Assembly: GCF_009720825.1 (NCBI RefSeq)
Contig: NZ_WNKY01000005.1
Coordinates: 124,001-188,000 of the forward strand
Direction of reading: 5' to 3'
DNA length: 64,000 nt
From: Duganella radicis
Lineage (GTDB): Bacteria > Pseudomonadota > Gammaproteobacteria > Burkholderiales > Burkholderiaceae_D
Of this stretch, positions 26,192 through 36,838 are shown piece after piece. The first letter of the stretch is position 1. Each line of letters begins with the position of its first letter. Made by a program: the position numbers and the translations under genes. The notes under the pieces were generated by a model, which did not search any database, was not told the DNA's origin, and saw only the letters and a list, made by a program, of their open reading frames with translations.

Positions 26192-27064
26192 TTACCTTTG
26201 CATGCCCCAGCGCCGTATCGTCAGCGTTTCGAGTGGACGGAATACCACGTTGTCTACGAGCAACCCTATCAGGATGACGGCGGCCAGGCCGGCGAACACT
26301 TTATCGGTGTACAGCTCGTTGCGGTTCTGGAAGATGTACCAGCCGAGTCCGCCCTGCCCGGCGGTGGTGCCGAACACCAGTTCGGCCGCGATCAGGGTGC
26401 GCCAGGCAAAGGCCCAGCCAATTTTCAAGCCGGACAGGATGGACGGCAACGCGGCCGGCACCAGGATGTGCAGCACGAAGCGCAGGCCCGTGAGGCCGTA
26501 GTTGCGGCCGGCCATGCGCAGGGTGTCGGGCACCGACTGGAAGCCGGCATAGGCGCCCACCGCCAGCGGCCACAACACGGCGTGCACGATCACGAACAGC
26601 AGGCTGGCTTTGCCGAGACCGAACCAGAGCAGCGCCAGCGGCAGCAGGGCGATGGCCGGCAACGGGTTGAACATCGCGGTCAGGGTTTCCAGCAGGTCGC
26701 GGCCGGTGCGGGTGGAGGCCGCCAGCGCGGTCAGGGCGAAGGCGGCCAGGATGCCCAGCAGGTAGCCTTGCAGCAGGACGGTGAGCGAGACGCGCACGCG
26801 GTCCGGCAGCTCGCCGCTGGCCAGGCCTTGCACGAAAGCTTGTGCGGTTTGCAGGAAGGTCGGCAGCAGCAGGTCGTTGTTTTGCCAGCGGGCGATGGCT
26901 TCCCAAATCGCGGCCAGCAGGATGAGGATCACAGTCTTGCGCAGCCAGCCTTGCCGCCAGGCGCCGCGGGCCAGCGGCAGCGCGGGAGCGGGCGGACGCG
27001 GCGCCGCTGGCGTGACGGTATATTCGCGCTCCTGGCGGATCGGCGGATCGAGGACGAGGCTCAT
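26192..27064 (-). CDS. Taurine/sulfonate-type ABC transporter permease
   Basis: About 290 residues from the ATG at 27064, which overlaps the ATPase stop as ATGA; the longer frame is arginine-rich and not convincing. A proline-rich cytoplasmic N-terminus is followed by six helices; the coupling loop is AGRNYGLTGLRFVLHILVPAA. It belongs to the SsuC/TauC group by partner genes. It should import an alkanesulfonate or taurine with the two genes upstream. Confidence 0.82.
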   Translation of the reverse strand: MSLVLDPPIRQEREYTVTPAAPRPPAPALPLARGAWRQGWLRKTVILILLAAIWEAIARWQNNDLLLPTFLQTAQAFVQGLASGELPDRVRVSLTVLLQGYLLGILAAFALTALAASTRTGRDLLETLTAMFNPLPAIALLPLALLWFGLGKASLLFVIVHAVLWPLAVGAYAGFQSVPDTLRMAGRNYGLTGLRFVLHILVPAALPSILSGLKIGWAFAWRTLIAAELVFGTTAGQGGLGWYIFQNRNELYTDKVFAGLAAVILIGLLVDNVVFRPLETLTIRRWGMQR

Positions 27065-27912
27065 AGCGCCACCCCGCCGTCCCGGCGCAGGCCGGGCGGT
27101 ACGCCGGTGCGGCCCAAGGTACACCTGGCGGCAGGGTCGGTGCCGAACAGCAGTCCGTGGATGCGCTGCGTGGCCGCCTGAAACTCCGCGCTGCCAGCGC
27201 TCACCAGATCGAACTGATGGCTATTCAACTCCGCCCTCACCTGCCCCGGATGCGGCGACAGCAGCAAGATCCGATTCCCCACCACCAGCGCCTCCTCAAT
27301 CGAATGCGTGACAAACAACAGCGTAAAGCGCAGCTCTTCCCACAAACGTCCCAGCTCCTCCTGCATCTTGCGTCGCGTGAGCGCGTCAAGCGCGGCGAAG
27401 GGTTCATCCATCAACAGCATCTCCGGCTGCATGGCCAGCGCGCGCGCAATCGCCACGCGCTGCTTCATGCCGCCGGACAGTGTGTGCGGATGGGCATCCT
27501 CAAATCCGCCCAAGCCCACCTTGGCTATCCAGTGCATGGCCCGCTCGGCCGCCTCATGACGGCTCACGCGCTTGGTCATCAGCAGCGGGAACATGACGTT
27601 CTCCTTCACCGTCTTCCACGGCGGCAGCTGATCGAACTCCTGAAACACCACGATGCGATCCGGCCCCGGCCCGCGCACTTCGGCACCGTTGATGGCAATG
27701 CTGCCGCTGGCCGGCTTGATGAAGCCCGCCGCCGCCTTCAACAGGGAAGACTTGCCGCAACCCGAAGGCCCCAGCAGCACAAAGCGATCGCCGCGATACA
27801 CATCGAAGCTGACATCGTGCGTGGCGCGCGTGCCGCCATACTCCAGGCTCACGCCCTCGGCGCGCAGCAGCGGCTGGATGCCACCGGTCGGGCTGACGAT
27901 CTGCAAGCTCAT
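27061..27912 (-). CDS. Taurine/sulfonate-type ABC transporter ATP-binding protein
   Basis: A 283-residue ABC ATPase: Walker A GPSGCGKSS, signature [16 protein letters not shown], Walker B LLMDEPFAALDALT. Overlaps by ATGA with the binding-protein gene before it and the permease gene after it, so the three are translationally coupled. The residues after about 255 (FGTDPAARCTLGRTG) extend past the usual core and may be dispensable. Confidence 0.87.
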   Translation of the reverse strand: MSLQIVSPTGGIQPLLRAEGVSLEYGGTRATHDVSFDVYRGDRFVLLGPSGCGKSSLLKAAAGFIKPASGSIAINGAEVRGPGPDRIVVFQEFDQLPPWKTVKENVMFPLLMTKRVSRHEAAERAMHWIAKVGLGGFEDAHPHTLSGGMKQRVAIARALAMQPEMLLMDEPFAALDALTRRKMQEELGRLWEELRFTLLFVTHSIEEALVVGNRILLLSPHPGQVRAELNSHQFDLVSAGSAEFQAATQRIHGLLFGTDPAARCTLGRTGVPPGLRRDGGVAL

Positions 27913-28904
27913 GATCCAGCCGCAATCACGGGATCTTCAAAGAAGTAATCGCGCCAGCTGGCAGGCTGCTTCTTGATCGCGCCAACGCGGTACAGGAACT
28001 GTGCCAAGCCATAGGTGTTCTGCGGCGCGACGCTGAAATTCACCTGCGGATTCTTAATGATTTTCACCAGCAGATCACGATCCACCTTGGCCTTGCTGAC
28101 GCGCAGATAGGTATCGGCCGCGCCTTCCGGATTTTTGGCGATGTACTGCGCCGCCTCCGCCAGCGCGGCGGTGAAGGCGCGATAGGTCTTCGGATTCTCG
28201 TTGCGGAACTTCTCGGTCGCATACAGCACCGTGGCCGAGCTGGGCCCGCCCAGCACATCGTAGGAATTCAGAATGATGCGCGCATTCGGATTCGCGGCCA
28301 GCTCCTGTTCCTGGAACGGCGGATTGCCAAAGTGGCCGTTGATCTCCGTACCGCCCGCAATGACGGCCGCCGCTGCGTCAGGATGCGGCAACGTCTGCGT
28401 GTACTTGTCGAGACGCGCAAACTCCTTGTCGCCCCACTGCCTGGCCGCCGCGTATTGCAGGATGCGCGACTGCACCGACACCGTCACCGCCGGCAGCGCA
28501 ATGCGATCCTTCTCGCTCAGGTCCGCAATCGACTTCACCCTGGGATTGGTGCTGACGAGGTAGTACGGGAAGCTGCCCAGCGAAGCCACGCCCTTCACAT
28601 TCTGCTTGCCATGGGTGCGGTCCCAGATCGTCAGCAGCGGGCCGACGCCGGCGCCGGCGATATCGATGGCGCCCGACAGCAGCGCATCATTCACCGCCGA
28701 GCCGCCCGACAACTGCAAGCGCTCCACCGTGATATCGACGCCCAATTTTTTCCCCTGCTTCTCGATCAGTTGCTGATCCTGCGCCACGTTGAGCAGCAGG
28801 TACACCACGCCGAACTGCTCGGCGATACGAATGCGTCCCTCGGCCTGCGCCGGCGCGGCGGCGGCGAGCGTCAAGGCGAGAACGGCGGCGGTCAATCTGA
28901 ACAT
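27909..28904 (-). CDS. Taurine/sulfonate-type ABC transporter substrate-binding protein
   Basis: A 331-residue periplasmic binding protein with a Sec signal peptide (MFRLTAAVLALTLAAAAPAQA, cleavage near residue 21). The mature protein shows the SsuA/TauA-like pattern: AVNDALLSGAIDIAGAGVGP and FGNPPFQEQELA. It is the first intact gene of the transporter and lies 26 bp behind the broken TauD-family gene, whose product would have used the imported substrate. Ligand identity is not readable from sequence. Confidence 0.85.
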   Translation of the reverse strand: MFRLTAAVLALTLAAAAPAQAEGRIRIAEQFGVVYLLLNVAQDQQLIEKQGKKLGVDITVERLQLSGGSAVNDALLSGAIDIAGAGVGPLLTIWDRTHGKQNVKGVASLGSFPYYLVSTNPRVKSIADLSEKDRIALPAVTVSVQSRILQYAAARQWGDKEFARLDKYTQTLPHPDAAAAVIAGGTEINGHFGNPPFQEQELAANPNARIILNSYDVLGGPSSATVLYATEKFRNENPKTYRAFTAALAEAAQYIAKNPEGAADTYLRVSKAKVDRDLLVKIIKNPQVNFSVAPQNTYGLAQFLYRVGAIKKQPASWRDYFFEDPVIAAGS

Positions 28905-28930
28905 GGTTATCCTCTGTGAGTTACAGTGCG

Positions 28931-29699
28931 TTAGAAAGGCACCTCGCCTTCGATGGTGGTGCGATACAGCTTGCGGCGCAGATGATCCGGCGTGCCGCCG
29001 GCGAGATGCATCAGCGAGCGGTTGTCCCAGAACACCAGATCATGCGGCGCCCAGCGATGGCGATACACATGCTCCGGCTTCACGCTGTGCGCGAACAACT
29101 CGGCCAGCAGCGCGCGGCTCTCGTCTTCGGGCATGCCGACCATGCGGGTGGTGAAATGCTCGCTCACGAACAGCGCCTTGCGACCGGTCTCCGGATGCGT
29201 GCGCACCACCGGATGCACGACCGGCTTGACCTCATCGATCTGCGCCTGCGTCAGCGCCGGACGGAACGGACTGCGGCGGCGCAACTCCTCGTACTGCGCG
29301 AGATAACTATGCTCGGCACGCGCGCCGTGCACCGCATGACGCAGCGCGACCGGCAGCGTGTCGTAGGCGAGGTGCATATTGGCGAACAGCGCTCAGGCCC
29401 AGCGGCTGGCCGTTCTCGATGATATTGGAAATGATCAGCACCTCCGGATGGGAGGGCAGCTGGAAATTGCGCAGCACATGGATTTGCAGCGGCCCGAAAC
29501 GGCGGCTGAAATCGACTTGCTGCTGCGGCGTGATGCGTTGATCGCGGAACACCAGCAGATGGTGATCCAGATGCGCCTTATGAATCCGCTGGAAGTCCCG
29601 CCGCGGCAGCGGGCGGTTCAGGTCCAGCCCCAGAATCTCCGCGCCCAACGGCGCATCAAACAACTCAACCTGAAAAGAATCCTGAAGAACGGCAGCCAT
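28931..29699 (-). pseudogene. TauD/TfdA-family alpha-ketoglutarate dioxygenase, disrupted
   Basis: Two pieces in different frames together look like one TauD-family protein. The N-terminal piece (29699 to about 29400) begins MAAVLQDSFQVELFDAPLGA and reads to ENGQPLGLS. The C-terminal piece resumes in another frame at LFANMHLAYDTLP (about 29390) and runs to 28931, including the second iron histidine in WDNRSLMHLAGG. About 35-40 codons that normally hold the HxD iron motif are missing at the junction and the frame changes. It therefore cannot be an active dioxygenase. The transporter behind it is intact. Confidence 0.85.
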
Positions 29700-29777
29700 G
29701 ACACACTCTCTCGTAAAGATGTGCCATACAGTCTATGTCGCCGTTCTTATTTAGAAAACGAAGCTTATCCGATATCC

Positions 29778-30629
29778 TTATGCGGATAGTGCTCGTAGTA
29801 GTGAACGCAAACGCAATACCACCCGCTCTTCCACGCTTTCAAGATAGCGTAGAGGTTTTACCATTTCGGTCGTGAGCCTGTCGAAGTCTCGTTCGGTGAT
29901 CTGTTTGAGTTTATTTAATGTGCTCGCACTTGCCACCTGCCGAATATCCAATCCTAACAAATAAACACCTGCCACATCAGGGTCACCATCGCCTGCTTCC
30001 AGAGCTTCATCGACCTCGTATATTCGGTCGAAATTTCCCGCATTGGCATAGTTATCCATGATAAATATGAGATCTTGCGCATCTTTAGGATTGTCTCTTC
30101 CACGATCTGACCAGGCGACTATCTTCAGGATCGCCAGTCCTGGTATTGAAACCACTTTTTGAACAAACCCATGAGAGAACTCCACTAATTCTGCTGCCGC
30201 GAGGACATCCTCGTAGCCCGCCACATTCATAATCGTCTTGAGATCAGGTGGCCAAGCTACCTCATCGGTGCCATTCGAGATCTCGCCGAAAGGAACCAAG
30301 TCGATGTGATAGTCGTATTCGCCGTCCGCGCCTTTATAGTAGAGGCGCTGCTTGGCCCTCACCCCATTCTTAAAGGTTCCGCGCGCAATAAGTCGTGCAC
30401 GCAACGCTTCAAACTGATTCCAATCCTTCACTGCAACTGCGAAATCTACGTCGTGTGTCGCTCGCTTGATCTCAAGTCCGAACACATGCGTGAGAAGTAC
30501 GTCACGCGCGGTTGCACCGACCAGCATGTGGGCTATTCCTTCTGCTTCGGCACCGATTGCGACCTCACGTAGAATCTCTATCGTGATCGGATCGACAGGA
30601 CGGTCAGCGAGGATTGATCGTGGGCTCAA
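29778..30629 (-). CDS. AbiEii-like nucleotidyltransferase (toxin candidate)
   Basis: A 283-residue protein of the nucleotidyltransferase AbiEii/COG4914-like group. The active-site pattern is LVGATARDVLL followed by the Asp pair in THDVDFAV (Asp60, Asp62). Its start overlaps the preceding regulator-like gene by 26 bp, the usual coupling of type IV AbiE toxin-antitoxin pairs, in which the second gene is the nucleotidyltransferase toxin. The surrounding DNA is more AT-rich than the flanks. The toxin role is inferred from pairing, not from a demonstrated activity. Confidence 0.75.
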   Translation of the reverse strand: MSPRSILADRPVDPITIEILREVAIGAEAEGIAHMLVGATARDVLLTHVFGLEIKRATHDVDFAVAVKDWNQFEALRARLIARGTFKNGVRAKQRLYYKGADGEYDYHIDLVPFGEISNGTDEVAWPPDLKTIMNVAGYEDVLAAAELVEFSHGFVQKVVSIPGLAILKIVAWSDRGRDNPKDAQDLIFIMDNYANAGNFDRIYEVDEALEAGDGDPDVAGVYLLGLDIRQVASASTLNKLKQITERDFDRLTTEMVKPLRYLESVEERVVLRLRSLLRALSA

Positions 30630-31665
30630 TGAAGTTATCCTTAATTATGGTGGCAATTTCTTTTGCTCTCGGATCTAGCAAAGATAAAAGGTCGGAATAC
30701 ACCAGCAATGGAGGTACGATCCCAGGAACAGTTTCAATACCAGGCGACCAAAACTTCTCCAACACTTCAATCTGTCCTTCAGGATCAGGCCTCATGCGTA
30801 TTGTCTTCGTAAGCACCTTGATTGCATTACGGATTTCCATTACATCTACATATATTGTTTGAGTAGACGGCTTCAAATTTGTGGACATCCTTGCTGCCGC
30901 CACTTCAGCTCCCCATGCTGCATGAAGGCCTCCAATATCTGTATTTTTCCACCAGTAGGGATCAGGACAACTGAATCGACGGCTGTTAAGCTTTGTACGG
31001 AGCGTAGTTGGGAAGTTAGCTACCCATTCGTCTACAAGGCGATTCGGTTCCAGAATTTTTCGGGTGTGCTTAGTACCAGTGAGGAGGTAGCCTCGCCGTT
31101 CCAAATCCTCCAACACGTTGTAAGCGGTACCTATCGCCACACCTGAGATTGCCGCGATCTCCTTGTATGTCGCATTAATGAGATCCGGCTCGCATAGCAA
31201 AGCAAAAATAACACGTAAGGCTGCTGCGTTTGTAAGGCCTTTGGGTGCTTTGGATAATTGCTGTCTGTGTGCGTTTTTTTCACCTACCGTAAAGACGAAC
31301 AGACCTCTGCTCCTTAAGTAGGCGTTCCCGTGTGTATCGATGAACTGTAGGCCGACGGTCCGGCAGTACACAGCAAGCTCCTTGCTCATGTATTCAGTTA
31401 CCAATATGAGTGGGGAGCTGATTTGTCTCGAACGGAGATCAATCTGGTCCAGCTGTATTTTTCGGTCGATCGCCGTTTTACATTCCACAATGTAATGATG
31501 GGTTTGCCCGTCCAGTATGAGATCCACAGAGGCATCTGCTTCATAGGCAACTCCGACCTTTGGATGGATCTCAACCACGGTACCTTGAATTTCGGTTTTT
31601 TCCCGTAGCGCGTCAAGAGCGTTGTAGAGCAAAGTCTGCTCCAATTCGTATGTCGGCTGATTCAT
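30604..31665 (-). CDS. AbiEi-like antitoxin/transcription factor
   Basis: A 353-residue protein. The first half contains a segment resembling restriction-endonuclease-like folds (HHYIVECKTAIDRKIQLDQI), the middle a winged helix (YKEIAAISGVAIGTAYNVLEDLERRGYLL near 165-195), and the C-terminal part DPYWWKNTDIGGLHAAWGAEVAA as in the type IV AbiEi family. It starts behind GAGGGGG. It probably represses its own promoter through the palindromes just upstream and neutralises the nucleotidyltransferase. Confidence 0.75.
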   Translation of the reverse strand: MNQPTYELEQTLLYNALDALREKTEIQGTVVEIHPKVGVAYEADASVDLILDGQTHHYIVECKTAIDRKIQLDQIDLRSRQISSPLILVTEYMSKELAVYCRTVGLQFIDTHGNAYLRSRGLFVFTVGEKNAHRQQLSKAPKGLTNAAALRVIFALLCEPDLINATYKEIAAISGVAIGTAYNVLEDLERRGYLLTGTKHTRKILEPNRLVDEWVANFPTTLRTKLNSRRFSCPDPYWWKNTDIGGLHAAWGAEVAAARMSTNLKPSTQTIYVDVMEIRNAIKVLTKTIRMRPDPEGQIEVLEKFWSPGIETVPGIVPPLLVYSDLLSLLDPRAKEIATIIKDNFIEPTINPR

Positions 31666-31679
31666 TCAATTCCCCCTCG

Positions 31680-31761
31680 TTTTCACGATCCGTGAATTCT
31701 TCCATTTTATGAAAATATCACGTTATTTTCAATAAATTTAAAAATTCACGGAACGTGAAAA
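31680..31761 (-). promoter_or_regulatory. Promoter and palindromic operator cluster of the AbiE-like operon
   Basis: The promoter reads -35 TTGAAA (31732-31727), 17 bp, -10 TAAAAT (31709-31704) on the minus strand. A perfect palindrome TGAAAATA-N6-TATTTTCA (31710-31731) covers the spacer. It is flanked by two copies of TTTTCACG(A/T)TCCGTGAATT in opposite orientation (31680-31698 and 31743-31761), each itself dyadic. This arrangement is what an autoregulating AbiEi protein would need. Confidence 0.8.
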
Positions 31762-31886
31762 TAACTAAAAATTGAATCCCCGTATATTAATGCAATTAGT
31801 CTCCATAGTTGGCTTCAAGAGGTCCTTATGACTCAAGCGCGACGGCAGGGGTAAGGATGTGGAGGGAACTTCGTCCAGCAGCGTGA

Positions 31887-32000
31887 TCACGGAATGGAGG
31901 ATAGGGCGAGCACCTGGGGAGGTAGCACCTCCTTGTAGCTGGTGCTCGCGCTGCGGGCAGCAATCCCGAGGGCATTGCTGCTTAACTTAAAGCGATCCAT
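31887..32000 (-). CDS. Possible 37-residue ORF with strong ribosome binding site and folded leader
   Basis: MDRFKLSSNALGIAARSAST begins a 37-codon frame at 32000 behind GGAGGACAAC. The start region is dyadic: GTTGTCC/GGACAAC (32031-32037 with 32001-32007) would pair over the ribosome binding site, and GCGATC/GATCGC (32015-32020 with 31992-31997) would place it in a loop. A strong nested hairpin (31906-31949) lies inside the frame. It matches no family I know. It may be a small protein, a leader peptide or the edge of a lost insertion sequence. The remainder of 31762-32058 shows no other gene. Confidence 0.35.
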   Translation of the reverse strand: MDRFKLSSNALGIAARSASTSYKEVLPPQVLALSSIP

Positions 32001-32058
32001 GTTGTCCTCCGTTAGATCGCTCTAATTTTAGGACAACTGGATCGGCCTAAAACTGTTC

Positions 32059-32730
32059 TTACGCGGTTTCGTATTTCGCCAGGCGTTGCTGCACCGCCGG
32101 GGCCAGCTGCTCCAGGGAGCTGACGGCGATGCCCATGTCTTGCAGCTTGCCGTCGTTGATGCCGTAGACCCAGCCGTGCACGGTCAGTTCCTGGCCGCGG
32201 TCCCAGGCGTCGCGCACGATGGTGGTTTGCACCACGTTGTTCACCTGCTCCACCACGTTCAGTTCGACCAGGCGCTCCGAACGCTTCTGCTCGTTGACCA
32301 CGCTGCCCAGGTAGCGCTCGTGCTTCTGGTTGACGTCGTAGACGTGGCGCAACCAGTTGTCCACCAGGCCGACGCGGGTGCCGGTCATGGCGGCGTGCAC
32401 GCCCTTGCAGCCGTAATGGCCGACGATGATCACGTGCTTGACCTTCAGCACCTCGATCGCGAACTGCAACACCGACAGGCAGTTCAGGTCGGAGTGCACC
32501 ACCACGTTGGCGATGTTGCGGTGGACGAACACGTCGCCCGGCGCCAGGCCCAGCAGTTCATTCGCCGGCACGCGGCTGTCCGAGCAACCGATCCACAGGT
32601 ATTCCGGCGCGGCCTGGTTGGCCAGGCGGTTGAAGAAGTCCGGGTCGCGTTCCACTTCCGATGCGGCCCATTTGCGGTTGTTCTCCAGCAGGTGACGCAG
32701 GGGGGATGTGCTGTTCTTCAGGCTTTCCAT
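32059..32730 (-). CDS. can: Beta-class carbonic anhydrase
   Basis: 223 residues from the ATG at 32730, preferred over one six codons earlier because AGGAG sits just upstream of it. The zinc ligands are Cys49 and Asp51 (CSDSR), His105 and Cys108 (HYGCKG), as in E. coli Can. The enzyme interconverts carbon dioxide and bicarbonate in the cytoplasm for carboxylation reactions and pH balance. Single gene; an inverted repeat TTTTAGG/CCTAAAA (32026-32052) follows its stop. Confidence 0.95.
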   Translation of the reverse strand: MESLKNSTSPLRHLLENNRKWAASEVERDPDFFNRLANQAAPEYLWIGCSDSRVPANELLGLAPGDVFVHRNIANVVVHSDLNCLSVLQFAIEVLKVKHVIIVGHYGCKGVHAAMTGTRVGLVDNWLRHVYDVNQKHERYLGSVVNEQKRSERLVELNVVEQVNNVVQTTIVRDAWDRGQELTVHGWVYGINDGKLQDMGIAVSSLEQLAPAVQQRLAKYETA

Positions 32731-32749
32731 GATGCTCCTCTCGTACATA

Positions 32750-32788
32750 AGAAGACCGCCGGTCTGCTGAAAAGCAGCGCGGCGGTCT
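32750..32788 (-). terminator. Intrinsic terminator-like hairpin between dnaJ and can
   Basis: AGACCGCC (32753-32760) pairs with GGCGGTCT (32781-32788), with an inner CTGCT/AGCAG stem. On the minus strand it is followed by TCTTAT. It lies 40-80 bp upstream of dnaJ's stop-side neighbour, after dnaJ, and should limit read-through into can. Confidence 0.6.
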
Positions 32789-32829
32789 GGATATTACCGA
32801 TTCAACGTGACAACTCAGTGACCCATTGA

Positions 32830-33951
32830 TTACTCAAAAAAGTCCTTTACCTTGTCGCGCCAGGTTTTCGTCTGTGGGCTGTGCTTGGCGCCGCCTTCGG
32901 TGGTCGACTTCTCAAACTCGCGCAGCAGTTCCTTCTGCTTCTCGGTCAGCTTGACCGGGGTCTCGACCGCCACGTGGCAGAACAGATCGCCGGCGAAGCC
33001 GGAACGCACGCCCTTGATGCCCTTGCCTTTCAGGCGGAAGGTCTTGCCCGACTGGGTACCCTCGGGGATCGTAAACGCTACTTTACCAGACAAGGTCGGC
33101 ACCTCGATTTCGCCGCCCAACGCCGCCTTGGCGAAGGAAATCGGCATTTCGCAGTGCAGGTCGTCGCCTTCGCGCTGGAACACGCTGTGCGGCTTGATGT
33201 GGATTTCCACGTACAAGTCGCCCGACGGACCGCCATTGGTGCCCGGTTCGCCGTTGCCGGACGAGCGGATACGCATGCCGTTGTCGATACCAACCGGGAT
33301 CTTCACTTCCAGCGTCTTGTTGCGCTTGATGCGGCCCTGGCCCGAGCACGCGGCGCATGGCTCGGGAATGATCTTGCCGGTGCCATGGCATTTCGGGCAG
33401 GTCTGCTGGATGCTGAAGAAGCCCTGCTGCATGCGCACCTGGCCGTGGCCGGCGCAGGTCGAGCAGGTCACCGGCGAGGTGCCCGGCTTGGCGCCGGAAC
33501 CGTGGCAGGTGTCGCACTTGTCCCACGACGGCACGCGGATGGTGGTGTCGAAGCCGTGCGCGGCCTGTTCCAGCGTGATCTCCAGGTTGTAGCGCAGGTC
33601 GGCGCCACGGTACACCTGCGGGCCCTGGCTGCGGCCGCGGCCGCCGCCGAAGATGTCGCCAAAGATGTCGCCGAAGGCATCGCCGAAACCGCCGCCGCCA
33701 AAGCCGCCACCGCCGCCCATGTTCGGATCGACGCCGGCGTGACCGTAGCGGTCATACGCCTCGCGCTTCTCTGGATTGGTCAGCATCTCGTAGGCTTCTT
33801 TGACTTCCTTGAATTTCTCTTCCGCGTCCTTGCTGTCCGGATTGCGGTCCGGATGGTACTTCATAGCCAGTTTGCGATAGGCCTTCTTGATCTCGTCCTC
33901 GGAGGCGCTCTTTGCAACACCGAGTACTTCGTAGAAATCACGCTTTGCCAT
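32830..33951 (-). CDS. dnaJ: Chaperone protein DnaJ
   Basis: A 373-residue type I DnaJ. The J domain has the HPD motif (His33-Asp35), followed by a Gly/Phe-rich linker ([19 protein letters not shown]), four CxxCxGxG zinc repeats ([32 protein letters not shown]) and the substrate-binding C-terminal domain. It stimulates DnaK ATPase and delivers clients. It lies 107 bp after dnaK, with an intrinsic terminator between, so its level may be set separately. Confidence 0.97.
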   Translation of the reverse strand: MAKRDFYEVLGVAKSASEDEIKKAYRKLAMKYHPDRNPDSKDAEEKFKEVKEAYEMLTNPEKREAYDRYGHAGVDPNMGGGGGFGGGGFGDAFGDIFGDIFGGGRGRSQGPQVYRGADLRYNLEITLEQAAHGFDTTIRVPSWDKCDTCHGSGAKPGTSPVTCSTCAGHGQVRMQQGFFSIQQTCPKCHGTGKIIPEPCAACSGQGRIKRNKTLEVKIPVGIDNGMRIRSSGNGEPGTNGGPSGDLYVEIHIKPHSVFQREGDDLHCEMPISFAKAALGGEIEVPTLSGKVAFTIPEGTQSGKTFRLKGKGIKGVRSGFAGDLFCHVAVETPVKLTEKQKELLREFEKSTTEGGAKHSPQTKTWRDKVKDFFE

Positions 33952-33990
33952 GTTGTCGTAACCTTGCTTATATTCTGTACTGATTTATGC

Positions 33991-34030
33991 GAAAAAGCCG
34001 AGCCGGCGGCGCTGCCACACGACTCGGCTG
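33991..34030 (-). terminator. Intrinsic terminator after dnaK
   Basis: AGCCGAG/CTCGGCT arms (34029-34023 with 34002-33996) close a loop of about 20 bases and are followed on the minus strand by TTTTTCGC. A second small hairpin CCCGCGCAAGCGGG lies just before it. Partial termination here would lower dnaJ relative to dnaK. Confidence 0.75.
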
Positions 34031-34058
34031 GCCAAACCCGCTTGCGCGGGGATGGCGA

Positions 34059-36002
<1,944 letters not shown>

Positions 36003-36077
36003 GATTTTATTCCTTATTTGCTAAAGTTCAGATGGTACTAATATGTGGAAAAACTCTGTCGTTTCAAGAGCTTAAAA

Positions 36078-36626
36078 TTACTTCGCTTGCGCCGCGGTGA
36101 CGATGGCCGGACGCAGCAGGCGGTCGGCGATCATATAACCTTTTTGCAGCACAGCAACAACGGTATTGGCTTCCTGCTCGGCAGGCACCACGGCCACGGC
36201 CTGGTGCTTGTTCGGGTCCAGCTTCTCGCCCTGCGCCGGTTCGATGGCGATCAGGCGGTTGCGCTCGAAGGCCGAGGACAGCTGTTTCAGCGTCATTTCC
36301 ACGCCTTCTTTCAGCGATTCCACGGTGGGCGTGTCGACTTTCAGGGCCATTTCCAGGCTGTCCTTGACCGGCACCATGGCTTCGGCAAAGCTTTCGACAG
36401 CGAATTTATGGGCCTTGGCCACATCTTCCTGGGCGCGGCGGCGGATGTTTTCACCGTCGGCTTTGGCGCGCATGAAGGCGTCGTGCATTTCAGCCAGTTT
36501 GGCTTCGGTGGCGGCCAGCTGTTCTTCCAACGATGGGCCGGTTTCCGGGGTCGATGGTGGGGCCGACGCAGCGGCTTCGGCCGCCTCTGGATTAGGTGGT
36601 ACGGCTTGGTTTTCCTGATCTTGCAT
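36078..36626 (-). CDS. grpE: Nucleotide exchange factor GrpE
   Basis: A 182-residue GrpE. An acidic, Ala/Pro-rich N-terminus is followed by a long coiled coil (from about 30 to 90, [20 protein letters not shown]) and the C-terminal beta domain with the signature [19 protein letters not shown]. It releases ADP from DnaK. GTAGGAG precedes the ATG. It heads the heat-shock operon. Confidence 0.96.
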   Translation of the reverse strand: MQDQENQAVPPNPEAAEAAASAPPSTPETGPSLEEQLAATEAKLAEMHDAFMRAKADGENIRRRAQEDVAKAHKFAVESFAEAMVPVKDSLEMALKVDTPTVESLKEGVEMTLKQLSSAFERNRLIAIEPAQGEKLDPNKHQAVAVVPAEQEANTVVAVLQKGYMIADRLLRPAIVTAAQAK

Positions 36627-36683
36627 CTAAAGACTCCTACAATCGTATTTGTTTGACATTACTTTTGTTACCGCTGTGGCAGC

Positions 36684-36711
36684 AAATGGGGCAATAACCT
36701 ACGATTTCAAG
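36684..36711 (-). promoter_or_regulatory. RpoH (sigma-32) heat-shock promoter upstream of grpE
   Basis: On the minus strand, CTTGAAA (36711-36705), a 13-bp spacer and CCCCATTT (36691-36684) match the sigma-32 consensus CTTGAAA-N11-16-CCCCATNT almost perfectly. It lies about 60-85 bp before the grpE ATG. Confidence 0.88.
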
Positions 36712-36772
36712 GGTTTATTTGCCTGCCATTTCGACAAGGTTAAGCTTGCATCAGGCGGCTATTTTAACAGGC

Positions 36773-36812
36773 TGGCACTCGTCACCCGCAAGTGCTGATT
36801 GTCGGGTGACGG
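36773..36812. repeat. Inverted repeat downstream of hemH
   Basis: CGTCACCCG at 36781-36789 and its exact complement at 36804-36812 can form a nine-pair hairpin downstream of hemH. No T-run follows on the minus strand, so it is a transcript-end stabiliser or weak terminator at best. An overlapping CIRCE-like pattern is discussed among the rejected items. Confidence 0.5.
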
Positions 36813-36838
36813 TGGGATGGTGGCGGGATTGTTGCGTT

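Noticed and set aside
32026..32052. TTTTAGG/CCTAAAA inverted repeat after can as an intrinsic terminator
   Set aside because: Seven AT-rich pairs with a 13-base loop and no clear T-run after the stem make it too weak to call; mentioned only in the can entry.
36773..36799. CIRCE-like pattern CTGGCACTC-N9-AAGTGCTGA upstream of grpE, which would suggest HrcA control
   Set aside because: The 9-9-9 layout fits but each arm differs by two bases from CIRCE and the arms do not fully pair with each other. It lies upstream of the RpoH promoter, overlaps a better hairpin, and no hrcA gene is in the usual place before nadK.
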